The notes beneath the pieces were generated by a model. It did no database searches, was not told the origin of the DNA, and saw nothing but the letters and a program-made list of their open reading frames with translations. From the NCBI GenBank assembly GCA_937924525.1, contig CALDSU010000008.1, positions 248,001 through 312,000 of the forward strand: a stretch of 64,000 nt of DNA, in the 5' to 3' direction. This DNA comes from an uncultured Bryobacteraceae bacterium (GTDB lineage Bacteria; Acidobacteriota; Terriglobia; Bryobacterales; Bryobacteraceae). The position numbers and the translations under genes were made by a program. Positions 7,665 to 16,139 of this stretch are shown here, piece by piece (positions within the stretch are counted from its first letter, which is position 1; the number at the start of each line of letters is the position of its first letter).

Positions 7665-8672
7665 TTAGTCCAGCACCACGAACGGCTCGGGCGCGGTGGT
7701 TGCCACACGCTGCCGCCCGCGCGCCCGGCCAACGCGCACCGACGCCCGGAACAAAGCGCCGACGGGCACCAATCCGCCTAGCCGGTGCGCGGCCACGGCG
7801 GCCAGGCCCATGGACGCCACGCACCCGCACTGGGAACAGTCCGGGTTGCCGCCCAACTGGCATGGCGTCACGATCGTGCGCAGGTCCGCGGAGATCGATT
7901 GCGTGGTGAGCGCAAACACACAGTCGCCGGGCGCGTGGGGCGGCGAAGCGAACTGCCGGATCAACGCCTCGGGCATCCCGAGCTTGGCATACCGCCTCCG
8001 CAATTCCAGCATCTCCTCAATGGCTCTCCGCCGCTCGTCAGGATTGAGCATCTCGGGAAGACGGTCGCCGATTTGCGGTGTGAACAGGCTGAACTGAATC
8101 CGGTGCACTTGATCGCGCTGCGACCAGAAGCGCGTGAACTCTTCCAGGTAGCCGGGCCGCTTCATCATCTGGCCGGTGATGGTACAGTGCACGTTGATCC
8201 TGCAGCCGGCGATGTTCTTGAGAATGCGCTCGTAAGTAGCGGGCTTCCGGCGGGCGTCGTGTTCCGGCGCCAGCCCGTCGATCGAGACCGTGACGTTCAC
8301 CCGGGGCTGCGCGGTCCAGCGGGGCGGGATCTCCCGGAAGGCGCTGGTGACCACCTGCACGTGAATTCCCCGCGCCGTCAGCAGCGGCAGCAGCGCATCC
8401 ACCTCGCGGTAGCGCACCAGCGGGTCCCCTCCCACCAGGGAGACGTGCAGCGGACGGGCGGCGTCAACCGCTTCCAGGACGCCGTCGATGAGCGCCTGCC
8501 CTTTCCGGTCCGCCAGATCCCGCAACGTAACGGCGCCGCCCAGGTGCGCGGGATCGTAGGCATAGCAGCCCGGACACCGCAGCGGGCACTCCCGGGTGAT
8601 CTCGAGGGCCAGCGAAGGTTGCCGGCCCTGTAAAATTCGGGCCCATGCCCGCAGGATGTCTCCTGTCCTCAA
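7665..8672 (-). CDS. Radical SAM protein with SPASM-like cysteine tail
   Basis: The predicted 335-residue enzyme uses a [4Fe-4S] cluster and S-adenosylmethionine for radical chemistry. The cluster motif ECPLRCPGCYAYD (CxxxCxxC) is near residue 30, and the SAM-binding GGDPLVRY follows about 50 residues later. Near the C-terminus CQLGGNPDCSQCGC supplies extra cysteines, typical of a SPASM/twitch-type auxiliary cluster. I prefer a TTG start at 8672, which has AAAGGGGAGG about ten bases upstream and gives the usual N-terminal length; an ATG at 8810 would add ~45 residues of non-conserved sequence. No peptide substrate or known maturase partner lies next to it, so the reaction is unknown. It is flanked by two broken genes. 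Confidence 0.8.
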   Translation of the reverse strand: MRTGDILRAWARILQGRQPSLALEITRECPLRCPGCYAYDPAHLGGAVTLRDLADRKGQALIDGVLEAVDAARPLHVSLVGGDPLVRYREVDALLPLLTARGIHVQVVTSAFREIPPRWTAQPRVNVTVSIDGLAPEHDARRKPATYERILKNIAGCRINVHCTITGQMMKRPGYLEEFTRFWSQRDQVHRIQFSLFTPQIGDRLPEMLNPDERRRAIEEMLELRRRYAKLGMPEALIRQFASPPHAPGDCVFALTTQSISADLRTIVTPCQLGGNPDCSQCGCVASMGLAAVAAHRLGGLVPVGALFRASVRVGRARGRQRVATTAPEPFVVLD

Positions 8673-8840
8673 CGTGAACGTGCCTCCCCTTTCGACCGGA
8701 TCCGGCCTGGTGCCCGAATGTGGCAACAAAGGCTGGCTGCATCCGAACAACAGTGGGGCCCCCCACGGGCGCCTTTGGTTATTATCAACCCATTCCGGGG
8801 GCCCGAGCACAAATGTTTTGCCGCGGCGTCCCGGGCCGCC

Positions 8841-10282
8841 CTACTTCGTCAACTCGTCCGGGAACGGCACGGGCCGGTTTCTGCCCTTGGGTCGCAAGTT
8901 CTGCTGCCGCCCGCGGTCCGGATACAGCGGGATGTACATCCCGTTGGTTTCCCCGAGGATGGCGAACAGCCTTTTGTTCATCTCCCCCCTACCTACTGAT
9001 GCGCAGGGCTGAAGATCAGATTGTTCAGCTCGAGCGGATCCTCCACAAGGTCGCACAATTCGTCGAGATCCCAGATGCCGTGGCAGTGGATGTGCTTGTA
9101 CCGGTCGCCGCGCAGCGCGTGGCGGGTGGGCGTATGGGGAAAATTCCGCTCCCAGTAGTATTCCTACAGCAGGCCATCGCGCTGGCGCCCCTGCGCCAGG
9201 TTGAGAAAGCTGCGCCCGTCCCCGCCGCCCGGATTGCGCACCCCGGCGGCTTCCAGCAGGATCGGCGCAACGTCGATGTTGGCCACCATCTCAGAGAGAA
9301 CGGTCCCTGGCGGAAACAGTTCCGGGCAGTGCAGCAGCATCGGCACGCGCATGGACTCCTCGTACGCGGTGCGTTTGTCGATGAGCCCGTGCTCGCCGAA
9401 CGCGAAGCCGTTGTCGCCCATGTAGACCACCAGCGTCGAAGCAAACAGCTTGCGTTCGCGCAGGAAATCCATGACGCGGCCGAGGCTTTCGTCGACGCCC
9501 AGCAGCGTTTCGGCGTACCGCCGGTAGTAGGCGGCGATGTCCAGGTCGCGGTGGCAGGGGAAATCGACGCCGTGCCAACTGTTGCGCTGCGCCGCGACCC
9601 ACATCGGCCGGTGTTTGCCCTCGTTCATCGACCGGGGCGGCGTGAACTCCGCGTTCGCGTACCGGCCCTGGTACCGCTCGGCCGGCAGGAAGTCGGCGTG
9701 CACCGCCTTGTGCGACAGGTACAGGAAAAACGGCTTCCGGCGGTGTTTCAGCCAGTCGAGCGCGTAATCGGTCAGCTCGTCGGTAATATAACCCTGCTGC
9801 GGCATGCGCCGGCCGTCGACGTTGAGCCCGTCGGCGTGCGGATAGTAGTGGCCCTGTCCGCGAAAGCTGACCCAGCGGTGGAAGCCGGGCCGCGGCGCGT
9901 CGCTCTCTCCGCCCATGTGCCACTTGCCGATGAACGCCGTCTCGTCGCCCGCCTGCTGGAGCAGCTGGGGAAAGAAGCGCGTGCCCGGCGGCACGGGGTT
10001 GTTCTTGTCGACCACGCGGTGACGGTGCGCGTACTGCCCCGTCAGCATCGACGCCCGGCTCGGTGAGCACAGCGCCGTGGTGACGAAGGCGTGCCGGGCG
10101 TGAACGCCGTTCCGCGCCATCGCGTCCAGCCGCGGCGTTTGCAGGAACCGCTGGCCGGCGAGAAAACCCATGGCGTCGTAGCGGTGATCGTCGGTCAGGA
10201 TGAAGATGATGTTGCGGGGCTTCGGCTGCCGGCCCGGCGCGGCCGGGGCAGCGGCTGCTCCCATGAGCTGTCTGCGCGTCAT
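8841..10282 (-). pseudogene. Tat-exported sulfatase broken by two stops and a frame change
   Basis: From the ATG at 10282 the frame reads a Tat-like leader (MTRRQLMGAAAA) and then a clear type I sulfatase: IIFILTDDHRYD (metal site), ALCSPSRASMLTGQYAHR (the CxPxR formylglycine motif), GKWHMGG, and VVYMGDNGFAFGEHGL. After 372 codons a TAG occurs at 9164-9166, just before EYYWERNFPHTPTRHALRG, which is normal sulfatase sequence in the same frame. A second TAG is at 8993-8995, after which the tail (EMNKRLFAILGETNGMYIP, ending FPDELTK) continues in another frame to the TAG at 8841. The expected protein would be about 480 residues. Either this is a recent pseudogene or the assembly has errors here. 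A truncated 372-residue product would keep the catalytic residues but lose the C-terminal subdomain. Confidence 0.85.
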
Positions 10283-10403
10283 CGGGGTGCATCCTCGCGA
10301 GAAATGTTGAGCTTCCTGTCTGCCCCCCAATCTTCGCCGCCGGCGCCGCGCAACCCGCGGGAGACTCGCAGCCGGGCGCGGGCTTGGGATATAACAGGGG
10401 CTG

Positions 10404-10583
10404 ATGAAAGACTGGAAAGCACTGGCCGCCGCCCTGGGCGCGACCATCACCGAACCCGAACGCGTCATCCCGGTGCTCGAGTCGTTGGAGGCCGGCTTCC
10501 GGCCCCTGACGAAAAACATCCCCCACGACGTGGAACCGCCGCTCACGTTTCGCCCTTTCCGAAAACCGGAGGCGGACCAGTGA
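10404..10583 (+). CDS. Small amidase-partner protein (AtzG/GatC-like)
   Basis: A 59-residue protein whose TGA overlaps the GTG start of the amidase (GTGA), so the two are translationally coupled. The sequence (LGATITEPERVIPVLESLEAGF, then a tail VEPPLTFRPF) has the helix-rich start and the extended, proline-bearing EPxxxF-type tail of small GatC or AtzG subunits, which wrap around and stabilise GatA-type amidases. The similarity is of pattern only. A TATAAC-like box (10390-10395) lies just before the ATG with AGGGG as ribosome site. It is probably a structural subunit of the neighbouring hydrolase. Confidence 0.6.
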   Translation: MKDWKALAAALGATITEPERVIPVLESLEAGFRPLTKNIPHDVEPPLTFRPFRKPEADQ

Positions 10584-11965
10584 CCATCCTGCAAGCCGCC
10601 GCCGCCTTGCGCGCCGGCAAGACCACTTCCCGCAAACTCACCGAAGAGGCGTTCGCCCGCATCCGCGCGTTGAACCCGCGGCTCAACGCGTTTCTGACGC
10701 TGATGGAAGAAACGGCTGCCGTGCAGGCCGCGCGCGCGGACGATGAATTGTCCATCGGCATCGACCGCGGTCCGCTGCATGGCATTCCCGTGGCTGTGAA
10801 GGATGTCTTCGAAACCCATGGGATTCGCACCACCTGCGGGTCCAAGCTGTTCGCCTCTTATGTTCCCGAGCGCGACGCCGCGGTGGTGGAGAAGTTGCAT
10901 GCCGCGGGCGCGGTCCTGACGGGCAAGACGAGCATGCACGAACTCGCCTTCGGCATCACCTCCAACAACCCGCACTTCGGCCCGGTGCGGAACCCCTGGA
11001 ACCCCGAGCACATCCCCGGCGGTTCCAGCGGCGGGTCCGGCGCGGCGGTGGCCAGCCGGATGGTGTTCATGGCGATGGGCAGCGACACGGGCGGATCGAT
11101 TCGCGTGCCGGCGGCGTACTGCGGTTGCGTCGGCCTCAAGCCCACGTTCGGCCGGGTCAGCCGGTACGGCGTGATGCCGCTCGATTTCACCCTCGACCAT
11201 ATGGGTCCGCTGACGCGGTCGGTGCGGGACGCCGCGGTGGTGCTGGAAGCGATCGCCGGGCCGGATCCCCGCGACGAGACCTGCGCGGCGGAACCACCCG
11301 GCCCCTGCGTGCCGGAGGAGAATCCGAGCCTGGAAGGACTCCGCGTCGGCTGGCCGGAGAACTACTATTTCGACCGGGTCGCGCCGGAAATGGAACAGGC
11401 CGCCCGCCAGGCCGCCGAGGCCTGCGGGCGCGCGGGCGCCGAGATCGTGCCCGTGCGGATGCCGGATCTGAATGCCTACAACCTGGTGGCGCGCGTCATC
11501 GTCCAAAGCGAAGCCGCCGCGCTGATGGAACGCTATCTCGACCGCCGGGAACTGTTCGGCGCAGACGTGCTCGCCCTGCTCGAGCAGGGCCGATTGCTCT
11601 CCGCGACGGATTACCTCAACGCCCAGCGCCTGCGCCGCATGATGCAGCGGGAGTTTCACGGGATTTGGAATCACTGTGACTGCCTGCTGACGCCGTGCAC
11701 GCCCACCGGCGCGCCGCGCCTTGGCGCCACGACCATCGCCGTCGGCCCGGAAGAAGAGGACGTGCGGCTTGCTTCCACGCGTCTGGTGCGCGCCGTCAAC
11801 CTGCTGGGTTTGCCCGCGCTGTCGGCGCCGTGCGGTTTCACGGCGCAGCGCTTGCCGTTGGGCATTCAGATTATCGGCCAGGCCTTCGAGGAAGCCTTGG
11901 TGCTCCGGGTGGGACAGGCGATTGAACATCGGCTACAGTTGAAGTTGAAGCCACCCGTCGCCTGA
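10580..11965 (+). CDS. Amidase-signature-family hydrolase
   Basis: A 461-residue cytosolic enzyme of the amidase signature family (GatA/AtzE type), which hydrolyses or transfers amide groups. The Ser-cisSer-Lys triad is visible: VAVKDVF (Lys, about 75), PGGSSGGSGAAVA (about 150) and GSDTGGSIRVPAA (nucleophile, about 175). The start is the GTG overlapping the preceding small gene; no better start exists downstream without losing conserved sequence. The coupled small subunit favours a GatA- or AtzE-like two-component enzyme. No gatB is present, so a stand-alone catabolic amidase is more likely than the tRNA amidotransferase. Substrate unknown. A hypothetical gene follows after 15 bp, probably in the same operon. 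Confidence 0.88.
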   Translation: MTILQAAAALRAGKTTSRKLTEEAFARIRALNPRLNAFLTLMEETAAVQAARADDELSIGIDRGPLHGIPVAVKDVFETHGIRTTCGSKLFASYVPERDAAVVEKLHAAGAVLTGKTSMHELAFGITSNNPHFGPVRNPWNPEHIPGGSSGGSGAAVASRMVFMAMGSDTGGSIRVPAAYCGCVGLKPTFGRVSRYGVMPLDFTLDHMGPLTRSVRDAAVVLEAIAGPDPRDETCAAEPPGPCVPEENPSLEGLRVGWPENYYFDRVAPEMEQAARQAAEACGRAGAEIVPVRMPDLNAYNLVARVIVQSEAAALMERYLDRRELFGADVLALLEQGRLLSATDYLNAQRLRRMMQREFHGIWNHCDCLLTPCTPTGAPRLGATTIAVGPEEEDVRLASTRLVRAVNLLGLPALSAPCGFTAQRLPLGIQIIGQAFEEALVLRVGQAIEHRLQLKLKPPVA

Positions 11966-11980
11966 CGGAGGAGCCGCCTG

Positions 11981-12472
11981 ATGACCCAAGCCGGAAGCGA
12001 TTTTCTGATCCTCCGCGTGCCGTTGCGCGCAGGAGACGATCCCGCCGACGAGCGCCCGCACGGAGTGGTCGTGGTCCCGGCGTTTCAGGGAGATGCGGCC
12101 GCCGCGCTGGCCCGTTATGAGGCCGCCGCGGCGGCGCGTCCGGCCCGCTTTCCCCGCGCGGTCCGCCTGGCGGCCCTGTCGCTGGGCCCGCCGCAGGATG
12201 AGGAAGACGAGTGCGCGGTGACCGAATTGCTGAGCGCGCGCTGGGAATTCGAACTGCAAGTGACCCGCACCAGCGCGCGCCTGGCCCGCGGACGCCCGTC
12301 GCGCGCGCACCCCTGGCGCGCCCTCGCGATGGCTTTGCTCCCCGCCGAACTCCGCCCCGGCGAGTACTCGCTCCATGCGCTCTGGATCACCCGCGGCCAG
12401 CTTGGCAAGGGCCGCCGCGAATTGATGCCCGAGTATCTGACTCCGGCGTTCGAATTCGAAGTGACCGGGTGA
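11981..12472 (+). CDS. Hypothetical protein
   Basis: The 163-residue product is not recognised. It begins after a strong ribosome site (GGAGGAG, 8 bp from the ATG) and directly follows the amidase. The sequence is alanine/arginine-rich with a mixed alpha/beta character (FLILRVPLRAG, then a Glu/Asp-rich PPQDEEDE turn, and LPAELRPGEYSLHALWITRGQ). It has no signal peptide, membrane segment, cysteine pair or catalytic motif that I can identify. Codon usage matches the neighbours. Operon position with the amidase is the only functional clue. Confidence 0.6.
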   Translation: MTQAGSDFLILRVPLRAGDDPADERPHGVVVVPAFQGDAAAALARYEAAAAARPARFPRAVRLAALSLGPPQDEEDECAVTELLSARWEFELQVTRTSARLARGRPSRAHPWRALAMALLPAELRPGEYSLHALWITRGQLGKGRRELMPEYLTPAFEFEVTG

Positions 12473-12569
12473 GCGACGGCGGGGTCTTGCAGGCCCCTGC
12501 GCGGCGTTGGAGTTTCTCCATTGTCCCCGGCCGCCGGGGGAGGTAGGATAGCCGCGGACAGGAGCCGTC

Positions 12570-13895
12570 ATGGAACGCAGAACATTCGTAGCCACGCTGG
12601 CTGCCGCCGGATCCGCCGCGGGCACGCCGCGGCTGGCGCTGGAGGGAGGAACGCCGGTACGGCAGACCCCTTTGCGCGGCGACTATTGGGGCCCTTTGCA
12701 CTTCGACCAGGCCGAACGCGGCCAGGTCACGGAAGTGGTCGACACCGGCATGCCTTTCCGCTTCAGCGGGCGCGCGGGCCGCACGCCCGCGAAGGTGGCG
12801 GATTTCGAAAAAGCGTTCGCCGCCCGGATGCAGACCCGTTTCGCGCTGGCGGTGAGTTCCGGCACGGGCGCGCTGGAGACCGCAGTGGCCGCTTTGGGGA
12901 TCGGACCGGGTGACGAGGTGATTGTGCCCGCCTGGACCTGGCACTCCACCGCCACCGCCGTCATTCGCTGCGGCGCGCTGCCGGTGTTCGCCGAGATCGA
13001 CGATTCGTTCAACCTGGATCCCGGCGACATCGAGCCCCGCCTGACGCGCCAGACGCGCGCCATCATGGTCGCGCACCTGCAAAACAACGTCGCCGACCTG
13101 GAACCGATTCTGGCCATCGCCCGCAAACGGGGTCTCAAGGTGATCGAGGACTGCGCCCAGTGCGTGGGCGGCAGCTACCGGGGCAAGCCGCTTGGCTCCT
13201 TAGGCGACATCGGCATTTACAGCCACCAGGCCAGCAAAACGATCACCTCCGGCGAGGGCGGCGCCCTGGTTACCAGCGATCCGGCCCTGTTCGAGCGCGC
13301 CTGCCGCTTTCACGACGTGGGCAATCTCGCGCCGGTCCATCGGGAATGGATCGGCCAGGCCGGCGGTTCGCCGATGGCGGGCACCAATTTCCGGATGAGC
13401 GAGTTTGCGGGCGGGGTCATGCTGGCGCAGTTGCGCAAGCTGGACCGGATCATCGCCGCCGTCCGCGCCAACGCGCAGCTTGTCTACGATGGCTTGCGCG
13501 ACCTGCCGGGCATCCGCTGGCGCCGCCGGCCCGACCCGGAAGGCGATCTGGCCGCGCCCGTGTTCTTCGCCTTCGCCACCAGGGCCCAGCGGGACCGATT
13601 CCTGGAAGCGATGAAGGCGGAAAATGTGCCCGCCGTTGCGCCAGGCGGCTCGGCCGTGCTGCCCGTGCAGCCTTACATCGAAAATAAAGTGGCTCATCAT
13701 CCGGCCTGGCCTACCTGGACCACGCCCCGCGGCAAAGCCATCCGCTACGGCGCGGCGTCGTGCCCGCGCACGCTCGACATCCTGGGACGGTACGCCGGGG
13801 TCGCGGTCGGGCCCAAGTACTCCCGCCAGGAGGTGGACGACATCGTGGCGGCGGCGCGAAAGGTGTACCCCGTCGTGGCGGGCGCCGCCGGCTAG
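12570..13895 (+). CDS. DegT/DnrJ/EryC1-family PLP aminotransferase
   Basis: The 441-residue protein belongs to the sugar aminotransferase family that uses pyridoxal phosphate. The PLP lysine is Lys223 in YSHQASKTITSGEGG. Upstream are the cofactor-binding VSSGTGALETAVAALGIGPGDEVIVP and, in the middle, VIEDCAQCVGGSYRG (the Asp that contacts the PLP ring nitrogen). Typical members make amino sugars or act in antibiotic and AHBA-type pathways. The N-terminus begins MERRTFVATLAAAGSAAG, which resembles a Tat leader, so the enzyme may be exported, unusual for this cytosolic family and shared by some acidobacterial and planctomycete homologues. GGAG lies 6 bp before the ATG. No sugar-nucleotide genes are adjacent. 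Confidence 0.87.
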   Translation: MERRTFVATLAAAGSAAGTPRLALEGGTPVRQTPLRGDYWGPLHFDQAERGQVTEVVDTGMPFRFSGRAGRTPAKVADFEKAFAARMQTRFALAVSSGTGALETAVAALGIGPGDEVIVPAWTWHSTATAVIRCGALPVFAEIDDSFNLDPGDIEPRLTRQTRAIMVAHLQNNVADLEPILAIARKRGLKVIEDCAQCVGGSYRGKPLGSLGDIGIYSHQASKTITSGEGGALVTSDPALFERACRFHDVGNLAPVHREWIGQAGGSPMAGTNFRMSEFAGGVMLAQLRKLDRIIAAVRANAQLVYDGLRDLPGIRWRRRPDPEGDLAAPVFFAFATRAQRDRFLEAMKAENVPAVAPGGSAVLPVQPYIENKVAHHPAWPTWTTPRGKAIRYGAASCPRTLDILGRYAGVAVGPKYSRQEVDDIVAAARKVYPVVAGAAG

Positions 13896-13910
13896 TAGTT
13901 CCCGCGCCCG

Positions 13911-14300
13911 CTACCAGTCCGGGATTTCCCAGGTCCGGAAGTGGTGCTGATGGCGCGTCATGTCCACCCGCTTCCCGATGAAGGTGACCCCCTCCATTTC
14001 CAGGCGGAGACGCTGCTCGGCGCCCGCTTCCGCTTTCCGCCGGATCTGGCCGCCGGCTCCCAGCACGCGCTGCCACGGCAACTGGTCGCCGGACTGGCGG
14101 AGAATGCGGACTACCTGCCGATGATACAAAGGATATCCCGCCGCCGCGGCCACTTGGGCGTAGGTGGCGACTTTGCCTTTCGGAATGCCGCGAATCAGCC
14201 TGCGGATCCGCTCATCGCGCTCCGGGGAGGGGTCCTGAAGGCCCAGACGCGCGACGGTTTTGGCGGTGAGAGGACGAGGCGGGCGGGCCACTTCCGCCAT
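13911..14300 (-). CDS. Alkyltransferase-like DNA repair protein (ATL; MGMT fold without active Cys)
   Basis: The 129-residue protein has the DNA-binding domain of O6-alkylguanine-DNA alkyltransferase: IPKGKVATYAQVAAAAGYP (recognition helix), and the active-site loop reads LPWQRVLGAGG. The Cys of the normal PCHRV motif is replaced by Trp76, which defines the ATL subfamily. Such proteins bind O6-alkylguanine and flip it out, then hand the lesion to nucleotide excision repair rather than dealkylating it. The arginine finger (RQVVRILRQ) is kept. It lies convergent with the DegT gene (15 bp) and 46 bp upstream of the secreted endonuclease-fold gene on the same strand. Confidence 0.87.
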   Translation of the reverse strand: MAEVARPPRPLTAKTVARLGLQDPSPERDERIRRLIRGIPKGKVATYAQVAAAAGYPLYHRQVVRILRQSGDQLPWQRVLGAGGQIRRKAEAGAEQRLRLEMEGVTFIGKRVDMTRHQHHFRTWEIPDW

Positions 14301-14346
14301 CTTACGGAATTCGCGCGCTCAACGGCGTCTGCCTCACCAGCCTGCC

Positions 14347-15177
14347 TTACCACTCCAGTACGGCCATTACCGGAAAGTGATCCGACGGAAAGCGCCCGTC
14401 CTCCTGGTAGGTCACCGTCTCCATTTCCAGGACCTCGAACGGACCGCGGAACAGGATCCAGTCGATGCGGCGGCCGGTGGTGCGGCCGGCGAAGGTACTG
14501 CTGGTGCCTTCCGGGCCAATGGTGCGCGCGGCCGATGTCCAGGCGTCGCGGAACTGCTCCGTCAGGATCTTGTACGGTTCCGCGGTGGGAGCCGCGGCAT
14601 TAAAGTCGCCCGTAATGATCACCGGTAGGTTTCGCGCGGGCTTTCCAGCGCGTGCGGCGAGCAGCCTGGCCGAGTTCACACGCGCCCCGGCCCCATCCGG
14701 CGTGTGGTGGAAATGCGTGTTGTAAAGGTAGAAGCGGCTTCCGTTCGTGCGCACCTCGAACAGAGCCCAGGTCACCATGCGCGGCAGCGAAGCGCCCCAC
14801 GCCTGGCTTCCCGGCGTCTCGGGCGATTCCGACAGCCAGAAGTTGCCGGACTCGATCACCCGCAGCTTGGCGCGCTTGTAGAAGATGCCCATGTGCTCGT
14901 CCTCACGGCTGCCGCGGCGGCTGTCGCCGAACCACTCGTATTCGGGCAGGTTCTGGACAATGTACTCGCCCTGGAGGTGGAACAATTCCTGGGCGCCGAT
15001 GAGGTCGGGCGTCTTGAGCCGGATCGTACGCAGCAACAGGTCGCGGCGCAGTTCCCAACGGTTGGGACCGTCACCTGGCGCCGGGTAACGGACGTTGAAG
15101 CTCATCACGCGCAGCGTCTCGGCAAAGGAGCCTGGCGCGAGAAACAGGAGCAAAACCAGCAGGCAGCAAAGGCGCAT
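14347..15177 (-). CDS. Secreted endonuclease/exonuclease/phosphatase-family protein
   Basis: A 276-residue protein with a cleavable signal (MRLCCLLVLLLFLAPGSFAE). The EEP fold is clear: LRVMSFNVRYP (Asn metal ligand), IGAQELFHLQ (catalytic Glu), YNTHFHHTPD, VIITGDFNAAAPTAEPY (the GDxN motif), IDWILFRGPF and FPSDHFPVMAVLEW (the SDH motif). All metal-binding and catalytic residues are present. Family members cleave phosphodiesters or phosphomonoesters in nucleic acids, lipids or inositol phosphates; the export signal suggests an extracellular or periplasmic substrate. The ATG at 15177 is chosen because it starts the signal peptide; the frame is open further upstream, but without signal-peptide character. 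Confidence 0.88.
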   Translation of the reverse strand: MRLCCLLVLLLFLAPGSFAETLRVMSFNVRYPAPGDGPNRWELRRDLLLRTIRLKTPDLIGAQELFHLQGEYIVQNLPEYEWFGDSRRGSREDEHMGIFYKRAKLRVIESGNFWLSESPETPGSQAWGASLPRMVTWALFEVRTNGSRFYLYNTHFHHTPDGAGARVNSARLLAARAGKPARNLPVIITGDFNAAAPTAEPYKILTEQFRDAWTSAARTIGPEGTSSTFAGRTTGRRIDWILFRGPFEVLEMETVTYQEDGRFPSDHFPVMAVLEW

Positions 15178-15317
15178 CGGGATCGCATGGCGGATACCGG
15201 AGGCCCGGCCGGCCGCCTTCCGCAGGTTACCAGAGGGGAGCCTGCCGTCGAAGCCCGCGCATTCCACCCTCCCTTCGCCGCCGCCGCGGTCCGGCAGGAA
15301 GCGGGGAAACGCCCGGC

Positions 15318-16127
15318 TCATGAGGGAGCCTTGCGCAGCCAGAGATAGGCATGGTTGCCCAGACGGCCGGCTTCGGGGGAACGCAGGAGCGCCAGATCGA
15401 GATAGCGCAACGGAAACAGCGCCCAGCCTAGCACGCCGTGCACCGCCGCGCGCCAGAGTCGCGACGGAAGCCAGAGCTTGACAAATTCGAGCAAGAACAC
15501 GGCCAGGGTTGCGGCGGGACCGCTTCGCCATCCCGCGGCCACTTCCTCCAGGTCGCCGGCCAGCAGGCGCAAACCATCGAGGGTGAATCTGCGGTAGTCC
15601 CGCGGATAGGCATGGAAGGGATGGCAGAAGGGAGCGACCAGGTGGGCATATCCTCCCGGCGCCAGCACGCGCCGGATTTCCCGCATCACGGCTTCCGGGT
15701 CGCGGACGTGCTCGAGCACCGCATCGCATTCCACACGGGCAAACAGGTCATCGGGGAAAGGCAACTGTTCCGCGTTGGCCACCACCTGCACGCCCGGCAG
15801 CAGGAACAGGTCGAGGTTGAGGTAGCCGGGAACCTCCGCGCCGCCGCCGCCCAGATAAAGATTGCGCTTTCCCAGGGGGAAGTCGCGGGGCTCGCGGGGA
15901 TTCGGCAGCACCGGGGCGGGCGGCTCCAGCCAGCGCCGGAGCCGATCTTGCCAACGGCGGGATCGCCGCCTGCCGTAAATCTCGCGGAGGCGTTTGTCCT
16001 CCAGGGGAGCTGGTGGAAAAACGCCGGGACAGGCAGCTCGGCCCGTTCGAGTTGGCTGCCCGTCTCGGAGTTTCGCTTGCTGCTCCTCGGGGCAGAGCAG
16101 CCTGTCCCGGTCTTTCCACCAGCTCAT
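15318..16127 (-). CDS. SAM-dependent class I methyltransferase
   Basis: The core of a class I (type 11) methyltransferase is present: LYLGGGGAEVPGYLNLD (SAM-binding glycine loop and acidic residue), VVANAEQLPFPDDLFARVECDAVLEHVRDPEAVMREIRRVLAPGGYAHLVAP. A C-terminal amphipathic region may contact the membrane or lipid. The 269-residue frame opens at an ATG (16127) that lies just outside a palindromic repeat (16008-16124), so the first ~40 residues (MSWWKDRDRLLCPEEQQAK onward) are encoded by the repeat itself. I see no ATG or GTG between the repeat and the conserved core, so either the repeat has been captured as the N-terminus or the start is an unusual codon. Substrate unknown. Confidence 0.72.
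   Translation of the reverse strand: MSWWKDRDRLLCPEEQQAKLRDGQPTRTGRAACPGVFPPAPLEDKRLREIYGRRRSRRWQDRLRRWLEPPAPVLPNPREPRDFPLGKRNLYLGGGGAEVPGYLNLDLFLLPGVQVVANAEQLPFPDDLFARVECDAVLEHVRDPEAVMREIRRVLAPGGYAHLVAPFCHPFHAYPRDYRRFTLDGLRLLAGDLEEVAAGWRSGPAATLAVFLLEFVKLWLPSRLWRAAVHGVLGWALFPLRYLDLALLRSPEAGRLGNHAYLWLRKAPS
16008..16124. repeat. Palindromic repeat, copy 1
   Basis: An imperfect palindrome of 117 bp. The outer arms pair perfectly over AGCTGGTGGAAA (16008-16019) with TTTCCACCAGCT (16113-16124), then, after a short asymmetric loop, over CCGGGACAGGC (16024-16034) with GCCTGTCCCGG (16100-16110). An inner stem pairs CTGCCC (16056-16061) with GGGCAG (16090-16095). A related copy lies at 19835-19957. 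It falls between the stop of the hydrolase gene and the methyltransferase core and is read through as the latter's N-terminus. The size and symmetry fit a MITE- or REP-like element; no transposase is present. Confidence 0.8.
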
Positions 16128-16139
16128 ATAGAGATCAGG

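Noticed and set aside
9164-9166. TAG in the sulfatase read as pyrrolysine or programmed recoding
   Set aside because: A second TAG and a frame change occur ~170 bp on, which recoding of one codon would not explain; decay or sequence error is simpler.
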